A stretch of 26,597 nucleotides of DNA, from assembly GCA_964370735.1 (NCBI GenBank), contig CAYJLC010000032.1, positions 1-26,597 of the forward strand, given 5' to 3'. The DNA is from CAYJLC01 sp964370735 (GTDB lineage: Bacteria; Bacillota; Clostridia; Oscillospirales; Butyricicoccaceae). The notes beneath the pieces are model-generated. The model was given only the letters and a program-made list of their open reading frames with translations. It was not told the origin of the DNA and did not search any database. Made by a program: the position numbers and the translations under genes. Positions 14,700-23,855 of this stretch are shown here, piece by piece. Within the stretch, counting starts at the first letter, position 1. Every line of letters starts with the position of its first letter.

Positions 14700-17536
14700 A
14701 ATTGACGAGTTTTCATTTCTTGCCATTCATATTTAGTTATTAAAATTTGTCGTGGTTTTGCACCATCGGCAGCACCGATTATGCCTCTGTCTTCGATTTG
14801 GTCAATAATTCTTGACGCTCTTGCATAGCCTACTTTGAGTTTACGTTGTAAAAATGATGTTGATGCCTGTCCTGTTGAAATAATCACATCGATAGCATCA
14901 AAGATTAAATCGTCTTCGTCCTCATCACCATCTGAGCCAGACGACGAATTGTCTTTTCCGTCTTTTGAAGAATGGTTTTCAATATGTGACATAATTTCAT
15001 CATCATAAGAAGGCTCGGCTATCATTTTTACATATTCAACAACAGCCTCTATTTCTGAACCAGAAATAAAACACCCTTGTATACGCTGTGGTTTTGAAAC
15101 GCCTAGTGGATTATAAAGCATATCGCCTTTACCGATTAATTTTTCGGCGCCAGGTGTGTCTAGGATAATCCTTGAATCGGTTGAAGATGACACTGCAAAA
15201 GATACTCTCGATGGAATATTTGCTTTCATAAGTCCGGTAATAACGTCAGAAGATGGTCTTTGAGTCGCGATTACAAGGTGCATTCCTGCTGCCCTTGCCA
15301 TTTGAGCAATTCGACAGATAGATTCCTCAACTTCTTTTGCAGCAATCATCATAAGGTCAGCAAGCTCATCGATTACGATTACAATTTGAGGCATTCTTTC
15401 TAAGATTTCCTCTTCTTCGCTAAAACCATTCTCGATTTTTTTAGCCACTAATGTATTATATGTTGAAATATCTTTTACGTTACTTTCTTTAAACATTTTA
15501 TATCGACGCATCATTTCGCCTACTGCCCAATTTAGTGCACCAGCAGCTTTTTTAGGGTCGGTTACAACCGGGATTAATAGATGAGGGATACCGTTATATC
15601 CGCCTAATTCAACCATTTTAGGGTCAATCATAATAAGTTTTACTTCGGTAGGGTCGGATTTATATAGCAGTGAAATTAGCATTGAATTTACACAAACCGA
15701 CTTACCAGAACCTGTCGTACCTGCGATAAGCATATGGGGCATTTTTGCAATATCCCCTAGACAAGGTCTGCCTGTAATGTCTTTACCAAGGACGTAAGAA
15801 AGCTTGCTTGTGGTATTTCTAAACTCTGGAGAGTCTAAAACTTCCCTTATAAATACCATTTCGGTTGTTTTATTAGGAACTTCGATACCGATGGCTACTT
15901 TATCAGGAATAGTTGCAATTCTGACATTTGCAGCACCTAAACTAAGGGCAATATCGTCTGAAAGTGATGTAATTTTCGAGAATTTAATACCTTTAGCAAT
16001 CGTTATTTCAAAACGCGTGATTGATGGTCCACGCACAATATTAATAATTTGAGCCGCGATATTAAAGCTTTTTAGAGTTTCAATTAACCTTTCAGAGCTG
16101 TCGTGCATTTCTGCTGTATAGTCGAAATTATCTTGCTTAATATTTTCCGATAAAAGCGTTAGTGGTGGGAAAGAGTATTTATATTCTAAATTTTCTTTGT
16201 CAAAATTCGATATAACCTCATATTTCATAGTCGATTTTAATTCATCAGGGATAATTTCTTTGCGAATGAAAGTATAATCGGAAGTTTTATCTAAATCATC
16301 TTCTTCTAAAATGGTTGCGATGTCCCCTTTAATACTTAAAATTTCTTCAACTTCTTTAGAAACTTCAGAAACAATTTGCTTTTCTTCCTCGTAATTTGTG
16401 TTGAAATATAAAATTTCAGCAGGTGGCTCGATTTCGTCAGTAACAGTTTCAGAAGTAGTGATTTCAGCCTGTGAAACAGGTGTATCAGCGATTTCAGTTT
16501 CAAATGGTGGATTAAATAAAATCGGTGCAGGAGCATCTTCGGCGCGTTCGATAAGCTCTATATCTTCGATATTTGTAACATAAATTTCTTCTGCTTCTTT
16601 TTCCATTTCGGCTTGTTTTTGTAATAAAGCTTGCTTTTCAGCCTTGATTTTAGCTTCTTTTGCTAGAATTTTTTCATATTCTTCCTTAACCCATAGGTCA
16701 ATTTTTGGTTTTTCTTCCACAATATTAAATTCTGGTTCACTGTCGCCAAGTTTAAGGTCAAAGTTGCGATATTTTTTAGGAACTTTTACTTCAGCCTGTT
16801 CTTTAGCCTCGTTATAAGCCTTTTCTTTGGCTTCTTTTAAACGTTCATTATATTCCCGTTGACGCTCTTTTTTTGCTTTTTTAAGTTCTTTTTTAGATAA
16901 TTTATATTCAATTTCTTCTTCTGTTTCTTCGTGTTCAAGCCCTGCAAAAGTGCTATTAAAAAAGCTATAAATTTGCTTAGGAGTAATGTTGAACGCCACA
17001 AAAGCTGCAACTATTATAAGTATTGAAAGTAAAATTAATGAACCTATGCTCGATAATGCTGCCTCTAAAATTATGCTTAAAAATCCACCGATTATTCCAC
17101 CAGAACGGATTTCATACGAATTTTCGATGATTAAACTTAAATCGTGAATATTAAGTCGATAAATTCCACCATAAGTTAAAATTTGCACAAAACATGAAAT
17201 AAGTATTGGAAAAGAAAAGAAAAGCGTGGTTCTTAGCGATGTATTGCCTTTATATGGGATAAAACACAGTGCTCCCACTATTAAAAATGACACAGGAAGG
17301 ACGTAAATTCCGTATCCTATAAAAAATGAAACTAGATTTCTGTAAAATCCTAAAATAAATCCATCTAAGTCGAATATTGAAAAAATTGTGATTACAGATA
17401 CGATTATATAAATTAATCCTTGAAATTCACGAGGAATAGTCGATTTTTTCGTATTTGCAGTTGTTTTTGCACGAGTTTGAGTTTTTCGTGGTGTTTTTTT
17501 AGTTGTGCTTGGTTTTCTTGTTGCCAAAAAGTTCAC
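14690..17536 (-). CDS. ftsK: FtsK/SpoIIIE family DNA translocase
   Basis: This 948-aa membrane-anchored motor pumps DNA through the division or sporulation septum. Four hydrophobic segments lie between residues 40 and 182. A long charged linker with Lys/Glu coiled coil and Glu/Pro-rich sequence runs over 200-430. The motor follows, with Walker A GTTGSGKS (606-613) and Walker B VIVIDELAD (719-727). A winged-helix gamma domain (about 880-935, with GQASTSFLQRKLKVGYARA) reads polar DNA motifs. The start is GTG at 17536, directly after the uppP stop. A TTG at 17527 with AGGTGA upstream is also possible. FtsK and SpoIIIE roles cannot be separated by sequence alone. Confidence 0.96.
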   Translation of the reverse strand: MNFLATRKPSTTKKTPRKTQTRAKTTANTKKSTIPREFQGLIYIIVSVITIFSIFDLDGFILGFYRNLVSFFIGYGIYVLPVSFLIVGALCFIPYKGNTSLRTTLFFSFPILISCFVQILTYGGIYRLNIHDLSLIIENSYEIRSGGIIGGFLSIILEAALSSIGSLILLSILIIVAAFVAFNITPKQIYSFFNSTFAGLEHEETEEEIEYKLSKKELKKAKKERQREYNERLKEAKEKAYNEAKEQAEVKVPKKYRNFDLKLGDSEPEFNIVEEKPKIDLWVKEEYEKILAKEAKIKAEKQALLQKQAEMEKEAEEIYVTNIEDIELIERAEDAPAPILFNPPFETEIADTPVSQAEITTSETVTDEIEPPAEILYFNTNYEEEKQIVSEVSKEVEEILSIKGDIATILEEDDLDKTSDYTFIRKEIIPDELKSTMKYEVISNFDKENLEYKYSFPPLTLLSENIKQDNFDYTAEMHDSSERLIETLKSFNIAAQIINIVRGPSITRFEITIAKGIKFSKITSLSDDIALSLGAANVRIATIPDKVAIGIEVPNKTTEMVFIREVLDSPEFRNTTSKLSYVLGKDITGRPCLGDIAKMPHMLIAGTTGSGKSVCVNSMLISLLYKSDPTEVKLIMIDPKMVELGGYNGIPHLLIPVVTDPKKAAGALNWAVGEMMRRYKMFKESNVKDISTYNTLVAKKIENGFSEEEEILERMPQIVIVIDELADLMMIAAKEVEESICRIAQMARAAGMHLVIATQRPSSDVITGLMKANIPSRVSFAVSSSTDSRIILDTPGAEKLIGKGDMLYNPLGVSKPQRIQGCFISGSEIEAVVEYVKMIAEPSYDDEIMSHIENHSSKDGKDNSSSGSDGDEDEDDLIFDAIDVIISTGQASTSFLQRKLKVGYARASRIIDQIEDRGIIGAADGAKPRQILITKYEWQEMKTRQLGE

Positions 17537-18358
17537 CTACCTTATAAAATTAAATGCTATTGTTATGATACCTACTAAAAGAGTGTATACTCCAAAATAG
17601 GTGAATTTGTCTTTGTTTGTGATGTATTTTACTAGTTTGATTGCCAAAATACCAGAAATCATCGCAGATAAAATACCGAAAAATGCAATATCAACAGGAA
17701 TTCCTACTGCATCTGGCGTTGTTAACAAATCGTATACTTCTAAAATATTTGCTCCTAAAATTACAGGGATTGACATTATAAATGAAAATTTCACTGCATA
17801 CTGGCGAGAAAATCCAGAAAATAAACCCGCGACAATAGTGCTTCCAGAGCGAGAAACACCAGGGAAAATTGCAATTGATTGCATAATTCCGATTATTAAA
17901 GCATTCTTATAAGTTGCATCTTTTGCTGTTTTTTGCCCTTTTACAAGTTTATCAGAGATAAAAAGTAGCGCTGAAGTGTAAATCAAGCAAAATCCCACCA
18001 AAAGAGGCGACGTAAACAGGTATTCTAGGTAGCTTTGAAATGGTATTACGATAAAAAGTGGCAAAGTTGCGACTATTATTTGCACGATAAATTTTCGATT
18101 TTCGTTATTTCTTATTTTAAATCCATCGAGCGCAAAAGCGAAGAATTCTTTGATTAGCGCCCAAATATCACTCCAATAAGCGATGAAAACAGCTATTAAA
18201 GTTCCGAAATGCAATAAAATGTTGAAAAGTAGATTTCCACCTTCAATTTCCACTTGCAAAATTTCAGTAGCGAGCACTAAATGCCCTGAACTTGAAATGG
18301 GAAGGAATTCGCCAAGTCCTTGCACAATTCCCAAAATGATTGATTCTAATATAGTCAT
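17537..18358 (-). CDS. uppP: Undecaprenyl-diphosphate phosphatase
   Basis: This polytopic membrane enzyme (273 aa, BacA/UppP family) dephosphorylates undecaprenyl diphosphate and so recycles the lipid carrier of cell-wall synthesis. Both catalytic motifs are present: GEFLPISSSGH at residues 16-26 and PGVSRSGST at 166-174. About eight membrane segments can be drawn. GGAGGA precedes the ATG. The stop touches the ftsK start, so the two are translated together. A triplet of DnaA boxes begins only 30 bp upstream of the start codon. Confidence 0.96.
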   Translation of the reverse strand: MTILESIILGIVQGLGEFLPISSSGHLVLATEILQVEIEGGNLLFNILLHFGTLIAVFIAYWSDIWALIKEFFAFALDGFKIRNNENRKFIVQIIVATLPLFIVIPFQSYLEYLFTSPLLVGFCLIYTSALLFISDKLVKGQKTAKDATYKNALIIGIMQSIAIFPGVSRSGSTIVAGLFSGFSRQYAVKFSFIMSIPVILGANILEVYDLLTTPDAVGIPVDIAFFGILSAMISGILAIKLVKYITNKDKFTYFGVYTLLVGIITIAFNFIR

Positions 18359-18387
18359 TTATTCCTCCAAAAATTTTAAATTTAGAC

Positions 18388-18417
18388 TTATCCACATTAT
18401 CCACAGGTTTATACACA
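18388..18417 (+). promoter_or_regulatory. DnaA-box triplet 1
   Basis: Three boxes in one orientation are TTATCCACA (18388), TTATCCACA (18397) and TTATACACA (18409). Start-to-start distances are 9 and 12 bp. Two boxes are perfect consensus. The triplet lies 30-59 bp upstream of the uppP start codon. Confidence 0.85.
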
Positions 18418-18557
18418 ATGTATTTTAAATAAAATTATGTATTATTTATTGATGTAGACAGATATAATGTAGAATATTAGCGAAAAAACGCAATAATTTC
18501 AAAAAAATGTTTTTTACAAAATGTAAAATTAGTTTTCTATCAACAGTTTTTAATAAG

Positions 18558-18587
18558 TTATTAACAATTTCCACAGAGTTATACACA
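18558..18587 (+). promoter_or_regulatory. DnaA-box triplet 2 (degenerate)
   Basis: TTATTAACA (18558), ATTTCCACA (18567) and TTATACACA (18579) have the same 9- and 12-bp spacing and orientation as triplet 1. The first two boxes are weak matches. Confidence 0.65.
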
Positions 18588-18772
18588 ATGTTAAATTTTA
18601 TTGTGTTAAAGTTGGAAACTTATATAAAAATGACCTAAAAAACAATTAATAGAGCAAAAACAGTGTTTTAAAACGCGATTAATGTCTGAAAAAAATGTTT
18701 TTACATTTTGTTATAAAAAAATATTTTAGTTTTTGTGCTATTTAAACTAAGTTTTGAACGTAGAAGTCGTTG

Positions 18773-18802
18773 TTTTCCACATTATCCACAGGTTTATGCA
18801 CA
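18773..18802 (+). promoter_or_regulatory. DnaA-box triplet 3
   Basis: TTTTCCACA (18773), TTATCCACA (18782) and TTATGCACA (18794) again show 9- and 12-bp spacing. The triplet ends 10 bp before the comM stop codon. The rest of the 454-bp gap (18359-18812) is very AT-rich. It holds two similar stretches containing AAAAAATGTTTTTTACA (about 18502) and AAAAAATGTTTTTACA (about 18690). No gene is seen there. Confidence 0.8.
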
Positions 18803-18812
18803 TCGTAATAAA

Positions 18813-20321
18813 TTATTTTTGATTTCGATACTGAATAGCTTCGGCGATATGAGTAGCAGAAATTATGTCAGAATTGTCAAGGTCTGCGATGGTTCGTGCA
18901 ACTTTTAGCAGTTTGTCATACGACCTTGCAGTCATATTTAGCCTTGCAAATGCTTGTTTTAAAAGCAATTCGGCACTATCCTCCATTTGACAAAATTCTT
19001 TCATTTTGTCAGGAGTTATGGTCGCATTATATTTGATTTTCGTGTTTTTAAAGCGTTTTTCTTGAATTTCACGAGTTTTTATTACTCTTTTTATGATTTC
19101 TTGAGAACTTTCGCTTTTTTGTCGCTTATGCAAATCGTCGTATTTCACCGAAGTTACATTGACGAAAATATCTATTCTATCCATCATAGGACCAGAAATT
19201 TTTTCTTGATATTTTATAACAGATTGTGGAGAGCATTTGCACCTATCTTCGCCTAAAAACCCACATTTACAAGGGTTCATAGCACCGACAAGCATAAAAT
19301 CGGTAGGGTAGGTGACAGATGTATTCACACGAGAAATTGTAACATTTTTATCTTCTAAAGGAGCTCTAAGTGAGTCAATAGCGTCTTTTGCAAACTCTGG
19401 GAGCTCATCTAAGAAAAGCACACCATTATGTGCAAGCGAAATTTCACCAGGCTTTGGAAATTTATTCGAACCTATCCCACCGATAAGCGCTATCGCAGAA
19501 GAAGTGTGATGAGGTGCACGAAATGGACGCTCTTTCGATATTTTTATTGTATTTTTAGTAAAACCAGCCGCAGAATTTATCTTTATAACGTCAAGTTGTT
19601 CATCATAATTTAGCTTAGGCAAAATCGAAACCAGCCTTTTTGCCATCATACTTTTTCCACTACCAGGCGAGCCAGAAAGCAAAATATTATGCATACCAGC
19701 CGCAGAAATTTCAAGTGCACGTTTAACATTTTCTTGACCGACAACATCGGAAAAGTCGTGTTCATATAGAATTTCATCGTAATTTTCTAAACATTTATGT
19801 GGTTTTAGAATATTTATACCATCAAGGTGATTTATAACTTCAGATGCATTTGAAACGGCAAATACATTGATATCTTTGCAAAAACTTGCCTCATCAGCAT
19901 TTTCTTTTGGTACAAAAAAGTTCTTAATTCCACTGTCTTTTAACGCTAAAGCCATCGCTAGAGCACCTCGAACAGGTCGAACTTCGCCACTAAGAGAAAG
20001 CTCGCCGACAAACGCACTGTCGTTTGGGATATCATTAATTTGCTTGCTTTGTAGCAAAAGTGCAAGCAAAATAGGTAAATCGTAGACAGTTCCCTCTTTT
20101 TTTATGTCAGCAGGTGCTAGATTTATGATAATTTTACTAACCGGATAGTCATAGTCGAGGTTTTTTAGCGCAGATTTAACACGTTCTAAAGCTTCACTCA
20201 CCGAAGTGCTAGGTAAACCTACGATAGAATGGCCGGGTAAACCTCTTGTAAACTCGCATTCAACGATGATTTTATATCCATCTATTCCAAACAAACCTGC
20301 AGAATTAATTGTTATAGCCAT
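18813..20321 (-). CDS. comM: ComM/YifB family magnesium-chelatase-like AAA+ ATPase
   Basis: This 502-aa protein belongs to the YifB/ComM family. In naturally competent bacteria ComM is a hexameric helicase that promotes branch migration during uptake recombination. An N-terminal Lon-protease-like domain (GLPGHSIVGLPSTSVSEA) is followed by an AAA+ module with Walker A GSPGSGKS (217-224) and Walker B VLFLDELPEF. A Cys-rich CNPCKCGFLG...CKC insert and the C-terminal chelatase domain complete it. I prefer the ATG at 20321; GGAGGG at 20326-20331 would be its ribosome binding site. The ATG at 20333 overlaps that site. No other competence gene is in the window. Confidence 0.94.
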   Translation of the reverse strand: MAITINSAGLFGIDGYKIIVECEFTRGLPGHSIVGLPSTSVSEALERVKSALKNLDYDYPVSKIIINLAPADIKKEGTVYDLPILLALLLQSKQINDIPNDSAFVGELSLSGEVRPVRGALAMALALKDSGIKNFFVPKENADEASFCKDINVFAVSNASEVINHLDGINILKPHKCLENYDEILYEHDFSDVVGQENVKRALEISAAGMHNILLSGSPGSGKSMMAKRLVSILPKLNYDEQLDVIKINSAAGFTKNTIKISKERPFRAPHHTSSAIALIGGIGSNKFPKPGEISLAHNGVLFLDELPEFAKDAIDSLRAPLEDKNVTISRVNTSVTYPTDFMLVGAMNPCKCGFLGEDRCKCSPQSVIKYQEKISGPMMDRIDIFVNVTSVKYDDLHKRQKSESSQEIIKRVIKTREIQEKRFKNTKIKYNATITPDKMKEFCQMEDSAELLLKQAFARLNMTARSYDKLLKVARTIADLDNSDIISATHIAEAIQYRNQK

Positions 20322-20352
20322 TTTGCCCTCCATACATTAAGTCGCTACTATA

Positions 20353-20381
20353 ATTATACCACAAAACAAAGTGCAAAGCAA
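20353..20381 (-). promoter_or_regulatory. Promoter of comM (extended -10)
   Basis: On the - strand, TGGTATAAT forms an extended -10 (TATAAT at 20353-20358). A weak -35 TTGCTT lies at 20376-20381 with a 17-nt spacer. Confidence 0.7.
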
Positions 20382-20448
20382 TTTAAAATTAACAGTAGTG
20401 CTTTTTAAAACACAGCGAGTAAAATCTGTAATAAATTAGATATAAATA

Positions 20449-20477
20449 TTGTAATTATGCAAAAAAAATTATATAAT
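20449..20477 (+). promoter_or_regulatory. Promoter of the trmK operon
   Basis: -35 TTGTAA (20449-20454), a 17-nt spacer and a perfect -10 TATAAT (20472-20477) lie 26 nt upstream of the trmK start. It faces away from the comM promoter. Confidence 0.8.
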
Positions 20478-20503
20478 ATAGGTACTAAGAAAATGAGGTT
20501 TAT

Positions 20504-21160
20504 ATGGATAGATTAGATACAGTTGCAAGTTTAATTAAAAAAGACGATATTTTATACGATATTGGCACAGACCATGCGTATTTATTATTAAAGGTATATG
20601 ATAAGATAAAACAGGGTTTTGCGCTTGATATTGCAGAAAAACCTTTGCTTTGTGCCGAAAAAACTATAAAAGAGAATGATTTATATGATAAAATAAGCAC
20701 AAAACTATCAAACGGACTAGAATGTGTGGATTTTTCAAAAGCAACAAAAATTGCGATTTGTGGAATGGGTGCGGAGCTTATTATTGATATTTTATCTGCT
20801 CGTTATGAAGTGAAAAATGAAAATATAAGCTTTATTTTGCAACCGATGACGCGAACTTATTTGCTAAGAAAATACTTGTATGACAGTGGTTTTTCTATTA
20901 AAACAGAACTTATTTCGCGCGAAGATAGACGAATTTATACTATAATCGAGGCAGTTTATAACGGCGAAGTTAAAAATATTGATGAAACCGACTGTTTTGT
21001 GTCTGAAAGTCTTAAAAGTCAGCCTTTATTTAAAGATTATATCACATATAGACTTGAAAAATTACGAAAAATTTGTCGTGGGATAAAAGACGAAACAAAT
21101 GAAAAATATATTTTTAATAAAACCGTTATAAATAAATTGGAGGAACTTTTGGATGATTAA
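20504..21160 (+). CDS. trmK: tRNA (adenine-22-N1) methyltransferase
   Basis: This 218-aa Rossmann-fold methyltransferase of the TrmK/YqfN family forms m1A22 in tRNA. The SAM site is DIGTDHAYL (residues 19-27). CGMGAEL (86-92) stands where most members have GMGG, and LQPM is at 112-115. A helical C-terminal region completes it. A GAGG site precedes the ATG. The stop overlaps the next gene by 8 bp, the usual trmK-nif3 pairing of Firmicutes. The sigma-A gene often found upstream is absent; comM is divergent there instead. Confidence 0.93.
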   Translation: MDRLDTVASLIKKDDILYDIGTDHAYLLLKVYDKIKQGFALDIAEKPLLCAEKTIKENDLYDKISTKLSNGLECVDFSKATKIAICGMGAELIIDILSARYEVKNENISFILQPMTRTYLLRKYLYDSGFSIKTELISREDRRIYTIIEAVYNGEVKNIDETDCFVSESLKSQPLFKDYITYRLEKLRKICRGIKDETNEKYIFNKTVINKLEELLDD

Positions 21161-21923
21161 AGTAGTAGATATTTTAAAATATATGGAAAAAATAGCACCA
21201 ATTGAGCTTAAAGAAAGCTTTGATAATGTTGGTTTGCTTGTAGGTGACAAAGAAAGCGAAGTTTCAGGAGCGTTAATTGCACTTGATATTACACCAAATG
21301 TTATAGATGAGGCTATTTCTACTGGATGTAATTTAATAGTTGCACACCATCCAATCATTTTTACTGCACTGAAAAGTGTTACAAACAGCGATTTTATAGG
21401 AAAAATGGTTATTACTGCAATAAAAAATGATATTTCAATTATATGTATGCATACTAATTTGGATTCGGCTGAAGACGGTGTGAACGATGCATTGGCACAA
21501 AAATTAAATCTTAAAGATATTGAAAATTTCGGTGCCGGCGATAGCCTTTCGCTAGGGCGTGTGGGACAGCTTGAAAATGAGATGGAATTTGATGAATTTT
21601 TAACTTTTGTCAAAGAAAAATTAGGTTCAAATGGAATTAAATATGTAGGGACTAATAAAGTGAAAAAAGTATCGGTTTTAGGTGGTTCTGGTGGAAAATT
21701 AATGGATTTAGCTATAAAAAATGGCTCGGATACTTATGTCACAGCAGATTGCACTTATGATACTTTCCAAAAAGCATTATACTTGGGGTTAAATTTAATT
21801 GACGCAGGACATTTTGCAACAGAAAATGTGATTTGCGAAGTTTTAAGGAAGAAATTGAGCGAAAATTTTAAAATTCCAGTGAAAAATTCGCAAAAACATC
21901 ACGATATAATTAGTTTTAGATAG
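21153..21923 (+). CDS. Nif3-like protein (YqfO family, compact form)
   Basis: This 256-aa Nif3-family protein has a dinuclear metal site: VAHHPIIF near residue 65, MHTNLDSAEDGVND, and GHFATENV near the C-terminus. It lacks the PII-like domain that is inserted in the ~370-aa Bacillus YqfO, so it is the short form. The exact reaction is unsettled; some members have been reported as GTP cyclohydrolase I type 2. GGAGGA lies within the end of trmK, 8 nt upstream of the ATG. Confidence 0.93.
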   Translation: MIKVVDILKYMEKIAPIELKESFDNVGLLVGDKESEVSGALIALDITPNVIDEAISTGCNLIVAHHPIIFTALKSVTNSDFIGKMVITAIKNDISIICMHTNLDSAEDGVNDALAQKLNLKDIENFGAGDSLSLGRVGQLENEMEFDEFLTFVKEKLGSNGIKYVGTNKVKKVSVLGGSGGKLMDLAIKNGSDTYVTADCTYDTFQKALYLGLNLIDAGHFATENVICEVLRKKLSENFKIPVKNSQKHHDIISFR

Positions 21924-21931
21924 GAGAAAAT

Positions 21932-23605
21932 ATGGCGTTAGACGGAATTACTATATATGCACTTGCAAAGGAGCTTTCGCTTCTTTTGGAAAATTGCAAA
22001 ATCGAAAAAGTTAATCAGCCGACGAAAGAAGAAATTGTTTTGACGGTAAGAAAACATGCTTTTAATCATAAATTACTGATAAATGTAAGCTCAAATAATC
22101 CACGCGTGCATTTTTTGAAAGAAAATCGTGAAAATCCAAAGACTCCACCGATGTTTTGTATGTTTCTGCGTAAACATTTAGTGGGTTCGGTGATAAGGTC
22201 GGTTACTACGAATGATTTTGAGCGATTAATAACGCTTGAGGTTGAAACTTATGACGAAATGGGTTTTAAAACGACAAAATATATTATAATTGAGCTTTTA
22301 GGCAAATTTTCGAACTTAATTCTTATAAATAAAGATAAAATGATACTCGATTGCTTGAAAAGGGTCGATTTTGAAAGTTCGGTTAGACCAGTTTTGCCAA
22401 ATATTTATTATGATTATCCACCAAAGCAAGAAAAAATGTCGATTTTAGACATAAATGACGGTTTTTTCGTGCAAAACAAAGAAGAATTAGTCGAAAAAAT
22501 TAAAGGTTTATCTCCGATATTAAGCGATATTTTATATAATACGGATTTCGAAATTCAAAAAGATAATCTGCAAAATTTTAAACAATATGTTGAAAATGGG
22601 GAATTTAATACGTTTATACTATATAAAGATGGTGTGCCATTTGATTTTTCGATTTTGCCACATACAAAATTCGACAGTGTTTTACAAGATAAATTTTCTT
22701 TTATGCTTTGTGATTTCTATGAGATAAAAGAGCAGACAAATGCATTAAAATCGGTGCATAAAGAGCTGACAAAGACGATAAAAACGCTTATAAATCGTAA
22801 AATTAAGAAGATAAAAGTGCAAGAAGATGAACTTTTGCAAACTAAGGAACGAGAAATTTTCCAGAGATATGGCGATGTAATCATTTCGAATATGTATGCA
22901 ATTTCTGACGAAAAATCGGAAAATATAACACTTACAGACTATTATTCGGACGATTTGTCGGAAATTGTTATTCCGCTTGATGTGAAATTCACACCGAAAC
23001 AAAATGCAGACAAATATTTTCTGAAATATAATAAGCTTAAAAATGCAGAGGAAATTTTAACAGTCGAAATAAAAAAGGCAAAAGACGATATTTTATACCT
23101 TGAAAGCGTTTTAGAGAGCACTATGCGTACAGAAACGACGAATGATGTTCTTGAAATTAAAAATGAGCTTATGGATGAAGGCTTTATCAATCGTCCGAAA
23201 ACGAAAAATCAGCCGAAAATTAAACAATCGATGCCAAATAAATATATTACCAGTGATGGATTTACGGTTTATGCAGGGAAAAATAATACTCAAAATGATG
23301 TTTTAACGCTGAAAACTGCAAGAAAGTCGGATATTTGGTTCCATACGCAGAAAATTCATGGTACACATGTAATTTTATTTACGGAAGGAAAAGAAGTGCC
23401 TGAAACTTCGATTTTGGAGTGCGCAATCATTGCAGCATTTAACTCAAAAGCAAAGACTTCGGCAAATGTTCCTGTCGATTATTGCCCTGTTTCGAATGTG
23501 AAAAAACCGAGAGGTGCAAAGGCTGGGATGGTGATTTACGATAATTATAATACGATTTACGCAACACCGGACATAAAACTAATAGAGAAACTAATGGTGG
23601 ATTAA
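21932..23605 (+). CDS. rqcH: RqcH, ribosome quality-control NFACT protein
   Basis: This 557-aa protein binds stalled 50S subunits and directs C-terminal alanine tailing of the nascent chain. The NFACT-N domain is at the start (MALDGITIYALAKEL, PPMFCMFLRKHL). HhH and long coiled-coil regions span about 250-430. The NFACT-R (DUF814) domain has DIWFHTQKIHGTHVIL. Near residue 97 it reads F-E-R, where Bacillus RqcH is remembered to have the functional D97-R98, so the Asp may be a Glu here. GGAGA precedes the ATG. It follows nif3 by 8 nt and touches the DUF951 gene. Confidence 0.94.
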   Translation: MALDGITIYALAKELSLLLENCKIEKVNQPTKEEIVLTVRKHAFNHKLLINVSSNNPRVHFLKENRENPKTPPMFCMFLRKHLVGSVIRSVTTNDFERLITLEVETYDEMGFKTTKYIIIELLGKFSNLILINKDKMILDCLKRVDFESSVRPVLPNIYYDYPPKQEKMSILDINDGFFVQNKEELVEKIKGLSPILSDILYNTDFEIQKDNLQNFKQYVENGEFNTFILYKDGVPFDFSILPHTKFDSVLQDKFSFMLCDFYEIKEQTNALKSVHKELTKTIKTLINRKIKKIKVQEDELLQTKEREIFQRYGDVIISNMYAISDEKSENITLTDYYSDDLSEIVIPLDVKFTPKQNADKYFLKYNKLKNAEEILTVEIKKAKDDILYLESVLESTMRTETTNDVLEIKNELMDEGFINRPKTKNQPKIKQSMPNKYITSDGFTVYAGKNNTQNDVLTLKTARKSDIWFHTQKIHGTHVILFTEGKEVPETSILECAIIAAFNSKAKTSANVPVDYCPVSNVKKPRGAKAGMVIYDNYNTIYATPDIKLIEKLMVD

Positions 23606-23782
23606 ATGGAAATTAAATTAGGGGACAAAGTTATAACAAAAAAAAACCACCCTTGTGGTGGGAATGAGTGGGAAATAATTCGTGTTGGGGTAGATTTTAA
23701 ACTGAAATGCGAAAAATGTGGGCATATTGTTATGCTTCCACGAGAAAAGGCGATTAAATCTATAAAATGTAAAATTCAGTAG
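23606..23782 (+). CDS. DUF951 family small protein
   Basis: This 58-aa protein begins directly after the rqcH stop. It carries the DUF951 pattern: GDKVITKKNHPCGGNEWEI, then IRVGVDFKLKCEKCGH and IVMLPREK. The Cys residues (17, 35, 38 and 55) could bind a metal. The function of the family is unknown. A GGTGGA string in the end of rqcH is the only ribosome binding site, so translation probably depends on coupling. It is the last gene of the trmK operon and is short enough to be missed by length cut-offs. Confidence 0.9.
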   Translation: MEIKLGDKVITKKNHPCGGNEWEIIRVGVDFKLKCEKCGHIVMLPREKAIKSIKCKIQ

Positions 23783-23811
23783 TGGAAAAATTTCTCAATA
23801 TGTGATATAAT
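23783..23811 (+). promoter_or_regulatory. Promoter of the diguanylate cyclase gene
   Basis: An extended -10, TGATATAAT (TATAAT at 23806-23811), is preceded by a 17-nt spacer and a -35-like TGGAAA (23783-23788). It begins right after the DUF951 stop. The leader to the ATG at 23856 is about 40 nt, too short for a c-di-GMP riboswitch. Confidence 0.65.
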
Positions 23812-23855
23812 TAAGCAAAAGGAAAATATCCGTAACTTATGAAAGGATATGTTAT

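Noticed and set aside
18359..18812. Firm annotation as the chromosomal origin oriC
   Set aside because: No dnaA, dnaN or other origin-linked gene is in the window and strand bias is only partly consistent. I therefore report DnaA-box clusters and leave the role open.
23811..23855. c-di-GMP riboswitch upstream of the diguanylate cyclase
   Set aside because: The leader is about 40 nt and shows no GEMM-type conserved core.
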